47,197 nucleotides of DNA from Bacteroidales bacterium UBA6828. Its GTDB lineage: Bacteria; Bacteroidota; Bacteroidia; Bacteroidales; Paludibacteraceae. The notes under the pieces are model-generated. The model was not told the DNA's origin, did no database searches, and worked only from the letters and a program-made list of their open reading frames with translations. A program made the translations under genes and the position numbers. The DNA lies in the NCBI GenBank assembly GCA_002452095.1, contig DKEG01000021.1:30468-77664 (forward strand), in the 5' to 3' direction. Shown here piece by piece: positions 7,998-16,500 of the stretch. Position 1 is the stretch's first letter. Each line of letters starts with the position of its first letter.

Positions 7998-9482
7998 TCA
8001 GAGAATCGATTTGACGGTCTCGACCATACCTTTCGACTGGATGTCGTTGAGGAAACCCTCTACCATATCGGTCAAGCCGGGGATCTCGTTGAGGTTCTGT
8101 TTGCTCTCTTTCCAGATAACGTCGGTTGCACCCAGCACGCCTTCTGCCACTTTACGGGTGTCGCCCGTTGCCCAGAGACGCGTGAGTAGATCCATAATAT
8201 CCTGTGCGTCGTTGGGTTGGATAGGGGCACCGTCTGCACGCGTACCGCCTTTGTAGTAGGTAATGATAGCCGCCAGACCGAGTACCAAACCCTTCGGCAA
8301 ATGTCCCTTGCGCTCGAGATAGGTCTTCAAGCCGGGCAGGTCGCGGGTCTCGAATTTCGGGAACGAGTTGAGCATAATCGAGGTAACCTGATGATCTACA
8401 TACGGGTTGTTGAAACGCTCCAGTACATCGCTGGCGAACTGGCGCAGTTCATCCATCGGCAGATTGAGAGTCTCCATCAGTTCCTCGAACTGCACTTTGT
8501 GGATATACTTGCCGATAACGGGGTCGTTGCAAGCGTCGCGCACGATGTTGATTCCGCTCAGGTAAGCCACCGGTGAGAGAACGGTGTGCGGACCATTGAG
8601 CAGCGTTACTTTGCGCTCGTGGTAGGGCTTCTCGCTCTCGGCAATCAGCACGTGCAGACCCGCTTTCTCTGCGGGGAACTCCTCGCGCAACTCCTCGATA
8701 GACATATTCTCCGGTTTCTCAATCACCCACAGGTGGAAGATCTCGGCTTGTACCACCAAGTTGTCAGCATAACCGATTTTCTCCTGGATAGCCGCAATAT
8801 CTTTGCGCGGGAAGCCCGGTACAATACGATCCACAAGGGTGGCGCATACGTAGTTGTACTTCGTAAACCACTCCTTGAAACCCTCGTAGTCAGCACCGAG
8901 GTCTGCTTTCCAAAGTTCGATATACTGGTAGATGCACTCCTTGAGGTGGTGTCCGTTGAGGAAAATCAACTCGCAAGGCATCAGGATAAGACCTTTCTTC
9001 GGGTCGCCGTTGAAAGTCTTGTAGCGGCGGTAGAGCAGTTGTACCAACTTGCCCGGGTAACTGCTTGCGGGGGCATCGGTGAACTTGCAAGCAGGGTCGA
9101 AAGTGATACCCGCCTCGGTGGTATTGGAGATGACGAAACGAATATCAGACTGGTCTGCCAAAGCCATAAATGCCGCATTCTGCGAATAGGGGTTCAAGGC
9201 GCGGGAGATAACATCGATACGCTCCAGCGAATTGACTGCCTCGCCGTTCAAGCGACCTTGCAGATTTACGTGATACAAACAATCCTGACCGTTGAGCCAG
9301 TCCACCATACCGCGTTCGATAGGCTGAACCACCACTACGGAACTATTGAAATTGGTCTTGGCGTCCATATTCCAGATGATCCAATCTACAAACGCACGGA
9401 GGAAATTTCCTTCGCCGAACTGGATAATTCTTTCGGGTGCAACGCTCTTGGGAGCGGTCAGTTTGTTAAGTGCTTTCTTCAT
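7998..9482 (-). CDS. uxaB: Tagaturonate reductase
   Basis: NAD-dependent reduction of D-tagaturonate to D-altronate, the step before UxaA. 494 residues, normal length for the polyol dehydrogenase / UxaB family. The N-terminus reads RIIQFGEGNFLRAFVDWIIW, the nucleotide-binding start typical of UxaB, with NTTEAGITF in the middle, RIVPGFPRK, and the C-domain segment KVTLLNGPHTVLSPVAYLSG with the conserved Lys/Asn-His region. A separate promoter and a leader of about 160 nt precede it; that leader contains two 11-bp arrays and a 7-bp array. The upstream secreted GH105 protein and downstream UxaA make a consistent pectin or hexuronate context. UxaB rather than fructuronate reductase (UxuB) is preferred because UxaA is adjacent. 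Confidence 0.94.
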   Translation of the reverse strand: MKKALNKLTAPKSVAPERIIQFGEGNFLRAFVDWIIWNMDAKTNFNSSVVVVQPIERGMVDWLNGQDCLYHVNLQGRLNGEAVNSLERIDVISRALNPYSQNAAFMALADQSDIRFVISNTTEAGITFDPACKFTDAPASSYPGKLVQLLYRRYKTFNGDPKKGLILMPCELIFLNGHHLKECIYQYIELWKADLGADYEGFKEWFTKYNYVCATLVDRIVPGFPRKDIAAIQEKIGYADNLVVQAEIFHLWVIEKPENMSIEELREEFPAEKAGLHVLIAESEKPYHERKVTLLNGPHTVLSPVAYLSGINIVRDACNDPVIGKYIHKVQFEELMETLNLPMDELRQFASDVLERFNNPYVDHQVTSIMLNSFPKFETRDLPGLKTYLERKGHLPKGLVLGLAAIITYYKGGTRADGAPIQPNDAQDIMDLLTRLWATGDTRKVAEGVLGATDVIWKESKQNLNEIPGLTDMVEGFLNDIQSKGMVETVKSIL

Positions 9483-9524
9483 AATAAAGATAAATTTATG
9501 TATTTGTATTTTCGTCTGTTTTTG

Positions 9525-9596
9525 TTATAGAATCGTTATAGGTTGGTTATAGGATAGAATGACTATCCACCCGTTATCCACCTGACATCCACCCGA
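9525..9596. repeat. Composite 11-bp arrays in uxaB leader
   Basis: Three units TTATAGAATCG, TTATAGGTTGG, TTATAGGATAG (9525-9557), six bases, then TATCCACCCGT, TATCCACCTGA, CATCCACCCGA (9564-9596). The first array matches 35661-35693 at 32 of 33 bases, and the second resembles 35743-35775. GGATAG (9552-9557) and CTATCC (9563-9568) can pair across the junction. Confidence 0.9.
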
Positions 9597-9607
9597 TTTT
9601 TCTATAC

Positions 9608-9635
9608 GCATTGTGCATTGTGCATTACGCATTAA
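9608..9635. repeat. 7-bp array in uxaB leader
   Basis: GCATTGT twice, then GCATTAC and GCATTAA. It follows CTATAC, and the string CTATACGCATT recurs after another 11-bp array at 20459-20469. Confidence 0.9.
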
Positions 9636-9646
9636 ATATAACGCTG

Positions 9647-9677
9647 CAAAGTTACGGCTATTCCGCAACTCGCGCAA
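9647..9677 (-). promoter_or_regulatory. uxaBA promoter (TTG-N20-TAACTTTG)
   Basis: On the - strand TTG at 9677-9675, exactly 20 bases, TAACTTTG at 9654-9647. The predicted start near 9640 gives a leader of about 155 nt before uxaB. Confidence 0.8.
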
Positions 9678-9732
9678 GTACAAAATGCCACAATATGTGG
9701 AAAAATTGATAAGTAAGTTTAAGGAGATATTT

Positions 9733-12522
9733 CTAAAGAAATGTCAGATTGAGGCAGTTGCAGGCATTGGTATCATCTTCCGACGAGGTTGCAGCGGTGA
9801 CGGTTACCTGCGCATTGAGATTGTTGTAACCCGTTGTGGAATCCCATATATCGGCGTTTGCCAGACGCACGGCGTAGGCGGGATTGGCGGCAAGGCGGCT
9901 GTCGGCATCAGGCAGGTGGAGATACAGACCGTAGGTGCCTGCCGCCATATCCGCAGGCAGCGTGAGTGTCTCGGCGATGGTGGTCATGGCATCGGGCTGC
10001 CAACTGCGCGGGTCGGATTGCAGCAGCAATGAATAGGTGTTGCCGTCCGATTTCAGGACGATGTAGGCGTGCCGCTCGTTGTAGAGTGGGGCATATCCCG
10101 TATTATTGATATTCAGCGAGATCTGCATCGTTTTGCCGGCTGCGGCTTGGGCGGAATAGGTGCCGTTGGTGAGTACAAAACGGTATCCCATTTGGCGTGC
10201 CATTATATCGTAGTACGAACTGCCGGAACCGTCCTTCTCTTTTTTCCATTGGTTGGTGGCATACTCACTATATTCATAATTGAGATACGAATAGCGCAGC
10301 CGTTTCATCTCGGCTGCGGCTTTGGCTCCCGTGCCATACTTGGTGTAGTTGGAGGCATTGCTTTCTTCGATATTCGTCTCGCCACCGTTGGGTACATATA
10401 GGCACTCTTGCGCAATGTAGGCTTTGTCGGCTTCCACATCGGTGTAAGTACCCATATTGTCGGCTCCGTTGCAGAACGCATCGTTGTGGTGTCCGAGACG
10501 GGAGCGTGCGTCCTGCTTCCATGCAGTGGCTGCGGTCAGCGCAACAGCATCGCCTATATAGTCAGTCTTGAACAACGGGGTGCGCAGTTGCACGCACCGT
10601 GAAGCGGGTACGGCATCTAATAGCCAGCCGATCAGGTTTTTCTTGGTGGTTTGGGGAATAGCCGAACCGATACCCTGACCGGAGTAGTACCACTCACCCC
10701 ATACTCCGAGGAAACCCGCTTGCACTACATAGATTACATCCGCATTGGCTTGCAGCACGGGTTTGAGTTGCAACAGGTGCTGCTGCCAGATATTAGGTGA
10801 GGCGTCTTGGTAAGGTTTGTCAGAACTATTATTGGTGTAAGCAAAACGCAATATGCACTTGAACCCGTTGGTGCGGAATTTTGCCATATCGGCGGTTATC
10901 TCGTCCAATACCGCCTGCGGGAGAGACACGTTGCGGAAATTATTCAGATAGTACAGACGTAGTAACAAAGAGCGTCCTGCAGCCTTTCCGTCAGTAAAAT
11001 AATGGTCGCTGAGGTTGCTCTTCCCGTCTGCGGTTACCACCTGCTCTATTTGCTGGTAAAAGCCGCGCTCGGGATTGGAGAAAATGGTGGTGTGGTCGGC
11101 AGTGTAGGTGCGTGAAACGGTATTCTTTGCAGGCTTTGTGGTTGTCTGTGTCGCCATATATGCCCGCTCGTACTCTACCGCCGCGAGGATAAACGCCCCT
11201 AATACTTTGCCCTCGGTAGGGGTGGCAATCTTGGTGTCGCTGCCCGATAAATAGTAGTTGGCATCGCCTTTTCTGTTGTCGCTCAACCCCGCAGACGCAC
11301 AACTCTGAATGAGTGCATACGTATTTCCGCCTTGGTTCTTCACCAAAAACTGCTCGACTAATCCCCGATATCCTTTCTTGGCAATCTCGCTGTAATCGCT
11401 GTCAAACAAGCCGAGACGTTGCCCTTTGAGAAAACCGGCTACGAACAATGCCGAACCCGATGACTCTAAATAGTTGGCTTTGCTGCACCCCGCAGGCGTT
11501 ACCCCGTTGGCATATTGCAGCAACTGGCACCAGCAACCCGTGGCGGCATCCTGACGAGCCACCAACCCTTGTGCTATCTGATTGAGATACCCGCGCAATA
11601 CGGCATACTGCGGGTGCGAGGACGGCATCAACTCCAGTACATCTATCAATGCGAGGAAATACCACCCCTCGGCACGTGCCCAGTATTCCGCTGACACCCC
11701 GTAATGCGCTCCTTTCGTCTGGTCTGCCCAATAGGAGTCGGCAGCAGGAGTGGCTGAGAAAGCATGGTAGAGCAGTTGCTTGTCTCCGTCCCATAGTTTG
11801 CCCCATGTCATCGTGAACTGTCGGGCGATGATGTCCCAGCACTCTGTTTCTGTTTTGTCGCTGAATGTTCTGTGGTCGTGCAGCAGTTGTGCCAGCAGGG
11901 CGGGACCCATATACTGCCCGTCGCACCACATCTCGTTCTGATAACTGTTCTTGTGCCACCAGCCGCCCGTGTAGGTATCGTCTCCGCAGAACGCTTTGGA
12001 GGTCTCTGAAGAAATGCTATAGGTCTTATTGTAGTTCTCCAAACCTTTGAGCGTGCTTTCTTTCGCTGTTTGGCAGTTGGCGTATGTAGTAGCATCGGCA
12101 AATTTCGCCCCCGGCTTGCTCAAGTCTGCCAACCCGAAATAGAGTTTGCAGGCGTTCAGATCGTCAAGAGTCTTACTTTGACTATGGTCGCTATTATAGT
12201 ATGTGTTGCCATACGCCGCCATACTGTAGTACCACGGTGCCACAAATGCAGAGTCCTGATAATAGTCAATAGCCTCCAATACGGCTTTCGCTACCAATCC
12301 CGGTACATAGTCGAAATCGCGGTTGGATTCGGTTTTTTTTACCAATGCGCCATCGGCATCATATTGCGCAAAACCGGCGGCTTTCCCGTTGGCGTTGAAA
12401 TGGTACAGACAGGCATCAATTACCTCGCGCGAGTAGCGCACGTCAGGATCGAAATCCATTGCCTGTGCCGAAAAAGATACGCCCCAAGCAACAATGGCAG
12501 CAAAAAGAATAGTGTGTTTCAT
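9733..12522 (-). CDS. Secreted GH105-type hydrolase fused to DUF4874/DUF4832
   Basis: Probable unsaturated rhamnogalacturonyl or glucuronyl hydrolase (GH88/GH105-like) joined to a second module. The ATG at 12522 is chosen because it starts a clear signal peptide (KHTILFAAIVAWGVSFSAQA) and because an ATG at 12567 would lie upstream of the promoter -7 box. Residues about 22-460 form an alpha/alpha-barrel hydrolase: MWCDGQYMGPALLAQ near residue 200 carries the likely catalytic Asp, followed by WARAEGWYFLALIDVLELMP and the GLVARQDAATGCWCQLL strand. From about residue 470 the protein reads like DUF4874 (FSNPERGFYQQIEQ, VIYVVQAGFLGVWGEWYYS) and then DUF4832 (LRTPLFKTDYIG onward). No T9SS tail is visible. 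Pairing with uxaBA suggests breakdown of pectin-like substrate outside the cytoplasm. The fusion order is seen directly; the activity is inferred. Confidence 0.82.
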   Translation of the reverse strand: MKHTILFAAIVAWGVSFSAQAMDFDPDVRYSREVIDACLYHFNANGKAAGFAQYDADGALVKKTESNRDFDYVPGLVAKAVLEAIDYYQDSAFVAPWYYSMAAYGNTYYNSDHSQSKTLDDLNACKLYFGLADLSKPGAKFADATTYANCQTAKESTLKGLENYNKTYSISSETSKAFCGDDTYTGGWWHKNSYQNEMWCDGQYMGPALLAQLLHDHRTFSDKTETECWDIIARQFTMTWGKLWDGDKQLLYHAFSATPAADSYWADQTKGAHYGVSAEYWARAEGWYFLALIDVLELMPSSHPQYAVLRGYLNQIAQGLVARQDAATGCWCQLLQYANGVTPAGCSKANYLESSGSALFVAGFLKGQRLGLFDSDYSEIAKKGYRGLVEQFLVKNQGGNTYALIQSCASAGLSDNRKGDANYYLSGSDTKIATPTEGKVLGAFILAAVEYERAYMATQTTTKPAKNTVSRTYTADHTTIFSNPERGFYQQIEQVVTADGKSNLSDHYFTDGKAAGRSLLLRLYYLNNFRNVSLPQAVLDEITADMAKFRTNGFKCILRFAYTNNSSDKPYQDASPNIWQQHLLQLKPVLQANADVIYVVQAGFLGVWGEWYYSGQGIGSAIPQTTKKNLIGWLLDAVPASRCVQLRTPLFKTDYIGDAVALTAATAWKQDARSRLGHHNDAFCNGADNMGTYTDVEADKAYIAQECLYVPNGGETNIEESNASNYTKYGTGAKAAAEMKRLRYSYLNYEYSEYATNQWKKEKDGSGSSYYDIMARQMGYRFVLTNGTYSAQAAAGKTMQISLNINNTGYAPLYNERHAYIVLKSDGNTYSLLLQSDPRSWQPDAMTTIAETLTLPADMAAGTYGLYLHLPDADSRLAANPAYAVRLANADIWDSTTGYNNLNAQVTVTAATSSEDDTNACNCLNLTFL

Positions 12523-12555
12523 ACGGAGGTGGGATGGGTGAGTAAAAAACGAATA

Positions 12556-12586
12556 CAAAGGTATCACTTTATGCGCACATACACAA
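12556..12586 (-). promoter_or_regulatory. Promoter of GH105/DUF4832 gene
   Basis: On the - strand TTG at 12586-12584, exactly 20 bases, TACCTTTG at 12563-12556. It fixes the translation start at 12522, giving a leader of about 25-30 nt. Confidence 0.82.
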
Positions 12587-12823
12587 ACATCTGCCGAAAT
12601 ATCAACAATATATACCTAATTTATGCACTCGGCGGCAATGAAAAGTACCTTTATGGAACGAATTATGCTTTGTTTTACACTTTCCCAAGCAAATGATACG
12701 CTTTGTTTGTTACATCATCGGGGACGCGGGTGCTACGGGTTTCCTGCAAGCCATAGGCGAAGTAGGGTGTCTCCCCCTCGCCCGCAGTCAGTTTGCCGCA
12801 AACTGAATGACGCTGCTACGCAT

Positions 12824-12848
12824 TGGGAGACGACGCGGCTCGCGTCGT
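12824..12848. repeat. 25-base repeat with hairpin, copy 2
   Basis: Exactly equal to 7892-7916. Its core ACGACGCG-GCT-CGCGTCGT forms a perfect hairpin with an 8-bp stem and 3-base loop. Confidence 0.9.
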
Positions 12849-12913
12849 TATACATCATACGTTATGCGCCACAGGCGTACAGAGTACCATCCTTATGCTG
12901 TCAGGTCTATGCT

Positions 12914-12950
12914 ATTCGTATGTGATTCGTATGTGATTCGTATGTGATTC
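12914..12950. repeat. 11-bp array, 3.4 units
   Basis: Three exact copies of ATTCGTATGTG and a partial fourth. The complement, rotated, is CACATACGAAT, a divergent member of the CACCNNNTATC-like group. Confidence 0.9.
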
Positions 12951-13047
12951 AGCGGTTTTTGTTTGTATTTCAGGCAGTTAGTTATGTTCCTGTTTCGCCG
13001 GTTTGCTTAATAGGTGAACTAACTGTCTCATAAGCAACGGATTATAA

Positions 13048-13090
13048 CAAAAGAGACTGTCTGACAGGTATCGTCGGACAGTCTCTTTTG
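13048..13090 (-). terminator. Strong hairpin terminator
   Basis: Arms 13048-13065 and 13073-13090 pair over 18 positions (one G-T wobble) around a 7-base loop; the outer 14 pairs, CAAAAGAGACTGTC with its complement, are perfect. On the - strand it lies 55 bp after the stop of the small membrane protein gene and ends in TTTTG followed by TTATAA. Its sequence matches the ends of the element at 7849-7976, so it may be a captured element end used as a terminator. Confidence 0.75.
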
Positions 13091-13145
13091 CTATGTTTTG
13101 AGAACCAACCTCTGTAGATTGTCTCTTGGGATGCAACGGGGATGT

Positions 13146-13550
13146 TTATTGTTGCGGGCAGGGCGATTTCTTGCGGCAGAGAAACATGTATATCGCGTAG
13201 CCCAACACCATCAGCAGGAGCGGGAAAAGGGCGTCGCCCACGGGGTTACCATTGTATTTGTCATCTTCATCCTCTTTATCAGGCGGGTTAGGGTTGACAT
13301 GACCCCTGCGTGGTGAAGAATATGATTCCGCCGCTGTCTCCGATGGCAGATAGGTGATGCCATCTTCTCCCAGTGCAAAAGGCGCAGCAGCGATAGCCCG
13401 AAAACCTGTACGGGCTGGTGGCTCCGGTTCCGGTCGCTTCTCCCAATAAGACGTGGTAGAGTGGAAAGGCATTACACTCGGAAAATCGTCCGCCGGCAGG
13501 GTGGTGCAGACGCAGGTCAGCAAGCAAAATATAATCAGTCTCTGTTTCAT
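13146..13550 (-). CDS. Small exported single-pass membrane protein
   Basis: 134 residues, no recognised domain. A signal peptide covers residues 1-20 (LIIFCLLTCVCTTLPA). Next comes a Pro/Glu-rich region (EKRPEPEPP), an acidic linker DKEDEDDKYNGNP at 91-103, one transmembrane segment at about 105-124 (GDALFPLLLMVLGYAIYMFL) and a basic end RKK. This gives a short periplasmic domain anchored at its C-terminus. It begins 39 bp after the stop of the 2174-residue surface protein and has no promoter of its own, so it should be cotranscribed. From memory, small proteins ending in PVGDA plus one helix often sit beside very large Bacteroidales surface proteins; the role is unknown. Confidence 0.8.
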   Translation of the reverse strand: MKQRLIIFCLLTCVCTTLPADDFPSVMPFHSTTSYWEKRPEPEPPARTGFRAIAAAPFALGEDGITYLPSETAAESYSSPRRGHVNPNPPDKEDEDDKYNGNPVGDALFPLLLMVLGYAIYMFLCRKKSPCPQQ

Positions 13551-13589
13551 GGTCAGTATATGTTAATGTGTTTCTGTGAGTATGCTTTC

Positions 13590-16500
13590 TTAGCGGGTTA
13601 CTTTGTGGACAATCCGGGTATTTTCGCCGTTTACGTGGAGCAGATAGACGCCCTGTGTGGCAGGAAGTACAATGTCGGTCATCGCTTCAGCGGTGTGAGA
13701 GAGGGCGCACAGCCGTCCCGCTGCGTCATAGATACCTATTTGCAAGTTCTCGTGTGCGGGATTGCTGAGTCGCAGAATACCATCGGTGGTTGTCAGGTTG
13801 GCAATACCCGTAGGCGTCTGTGCTTCTATCGGCGTGGAGGAGATGTAGAAACGATTGACATCGTCACTCTCGCTTGTGGTGAAAGTGTAGGTGTTCCAAT
13901 CGGTAATAAGCGTGGAGCGCTGCTGCTGTATATCATTGAGATACAGCATCCGTCCTGTATAGGTGAAGGAGAAAGTGTATTGGTTTTCCATTCCCTTTTC
14001 AAAACCGAGAGTTGTACCCTCGATGTCTGCTACTGCGGATACTGCCATATCGCCTATCGGGCTGATAGCATAGAGCGAAGCCGAGCGACCGTCGTTGCTC
14101 ATAAACTCAGCCTCCCACCCGTTGTCAAACCGGTCGGAGAAAGCCTCATCCTCAAGCAAGTACAGATTGGTGTGTGTGTGGCTGTCAGCCACCATAATCT
14201 TCATCATAGCCACTTGTCCGGACTTGTTGGCAGTACTACGTTTGGGAGCATATAGCGGTTTGTTCATATTGGCGGTTGCACCACCGCGTACCAAGCGATT
14301 GTAGTCCAAATAGAGCGATGTCTCGGAGTCGGTAAGCACATCGAATGCCTGCATAGCAGGTATCACTGTAGGACCTGTGTAACCGCTTTGTTTTGCCAAG
14401 TTGATGGGAACGGATATCCATTGTCCTGCAGTAGTGGTAGTGTTGTCGCCTGCAGCCGGTCCGCCCTCAGGGTCGCGCCCCGTATTGTATATGTAGACGG
14501 TGGCGGGGGCGGTACCGAAGTCGGTTTCTTCCATTTTGCTGATACTAATCGGTGCAGTCCATGAGTTGCCGATCATATTTGTACCTCGGTAATTCTCATC
14601 CGCATTCTTGATGGTAAGCGGAATCTCCCGGTTGGTAGCCGCGGCTAAGGTGCCTTGCAATGTATAAGTAACACGTTCATTCTCGGTAACGCCGGTAGAA
14701 AGACCGTATCCGCAGAATTGCACCAGCGAGGTGCCGTCGTCTTTACGTGTCCAACCCTCCGGTTCCGTCCAAAGCCAGGTATATGAGCCATAGAAACATT
14801 GTGGCACTCGTGCCTCTTGGATAGGCACACCTATATACTGCCAGTATTTCTTGCGTTCACCGTCCACCCATTCGAAATAGGCTTTCGAGTATAGTTGTAC
14901 CGTGGCGGCTAATTGCTCGTCTGCTTCTGTGGTATGTATCAGCGCACCCGTGGCTGTCTCTGAGGACTGAATGGTAATCATTTTGGGGTCGGAAACAGGC
15001 TGTGTATTATATTTGTCATTCCTGCTTGATATAGCCCAAATCTTGCCATTGGCAACCAAGGTGCCGGTGGGTTGAATGGTCAGCGTCTTGCCTTGTATAA
15101 TCTTGATAGTGGCTGCAGTGGCATTGGGTATATTGACATTGCAGTCTTCGGCTATTTGTACGTTTTGCTCTTTGAGAGGAACACGTCCGCTGCTCCAGTT
15201 GGCTGCGGTAGCCCATAGGTGGTCGCCGCTGCCTGCTCGCTGCTCTGTGCCGCCGTTGTCGAAAGTAACGGAGCAGTCGCTCACTTTAACAGGATCGGTT
15301 TGCAACAGGTATTCCAAGCCTTTGATGATAGCCTGCTCACCGATAGGCGTAATCAGCGAGGTGGCGTCTGCATTGACCGACAATACGAGCATACGTGCAC
15401 TGATGTTGGTCTGGCGTTCACAGCAGGTAACGAGTGAACCGTTTCCACCATCGGAGATAATGGCGATATTGACGAAGTTAGCGGCATTTACAACACTGAA
15501 CCCCTGTAAGGCTTTTTTGCTATCATATCCGCCTTGGGAGGTAACACGTACCACAATATTGCCATTGCTATCATAGATAATCTTGTTGGCATAGTCTTGC
15601 TCGGTAGGAGTAGTACCTTGATATGCCTCCAGTCCGTCAAAAATACCATGTGCCAAGCACAAGACGGTCATATCTTTTTGTGTAGAAGACGGTTTTTCGG
15701 GGTTCCCAGTAAAACCTTTTTCTTTCCATGTCGGAAACTTTTCTTTTGCCATATGGGATTTGAGCGATAGCATCGGGCGATAGTCCACTAATTTGGCTAA
15801 TGAGTCAATTTCGGGAACAATTGTTTTTCCTTCTTTGCCAATACCGGTGCGCACAAAGTCGGTGAGAATGATGATATCGAACGGCTCATAATTGAGTATA
15901 TTGAAATAGGCATAACCATTCACCGGTACTACCTCAAAATGCTGCTTAATAGCCGTATAAAGCGGCAGTTCGGTATTTATGTCAGTGTCCACCCATTCAC
16001 TTTTTGTTTGTTTGCATAGGTCGGCTTTGTTAATGCCTGTCAAGAAATGACCATGCAGTTTCAATTTTTCTTTATCACGTGTCAGTTGGTCTGCACCCGA
16101 GATGATAAATGCCAATGCAGGACGATTGATTATGCGGATAGCAATAGAGTCGGCATAAGCGGGACTCAACTCGTCGCAATTATCATAAGGTGTGAGTGTT
16201 ACTATGATCGTGTCGCCTGCTTGCCATCCGAGAGAGGTGGGAATGTCGTTAAGCGATGTGGTAACGGTATAGCGTCCTTGGGCATCGGGCGTATCTGATG
16301 TCTGCAGGAATGTAAGGTCTGTGTCCGTTATCTCGGTTCGGATGCCATTGCGTTTGCAGACCGCTGACAACCGGCAGGCTTTGCTATCATTGCCTGCTGA
16401 TTTGTAAGCAAAGAGATGGCGAGCGGTTTGTTCTGCGGGATATGTGTGCCCCGGGCGGTAGAACAGGAAAGGCGACAGGCGCACTACTTCCGGTGTTGCG

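Larger units (their letters stand above)
12587..13047. other. Gene-free stretch rich in hairpins and repeats
   Basis: No convincing gene on either strand. It holds an 8-3-8 hairpin at 12788-12806 (TCAGTTTG-CCG-CAAACTGA), the 25-base repeat shared with the uxaB-uxaA element (12824-12848), and an 11-bp array (12914-12950). It lies between the GH105 promoter and the terminator of the gene pair upstream, so it may be a landing zone for repeats. Confidence 0.7.

Noticed and set aside
12070..12696. 208-residue frame on the + strand
   Set aside because: Mostly opposite the GH105 coding sequence and crossing its promoter; composition typical of a shadow frame.
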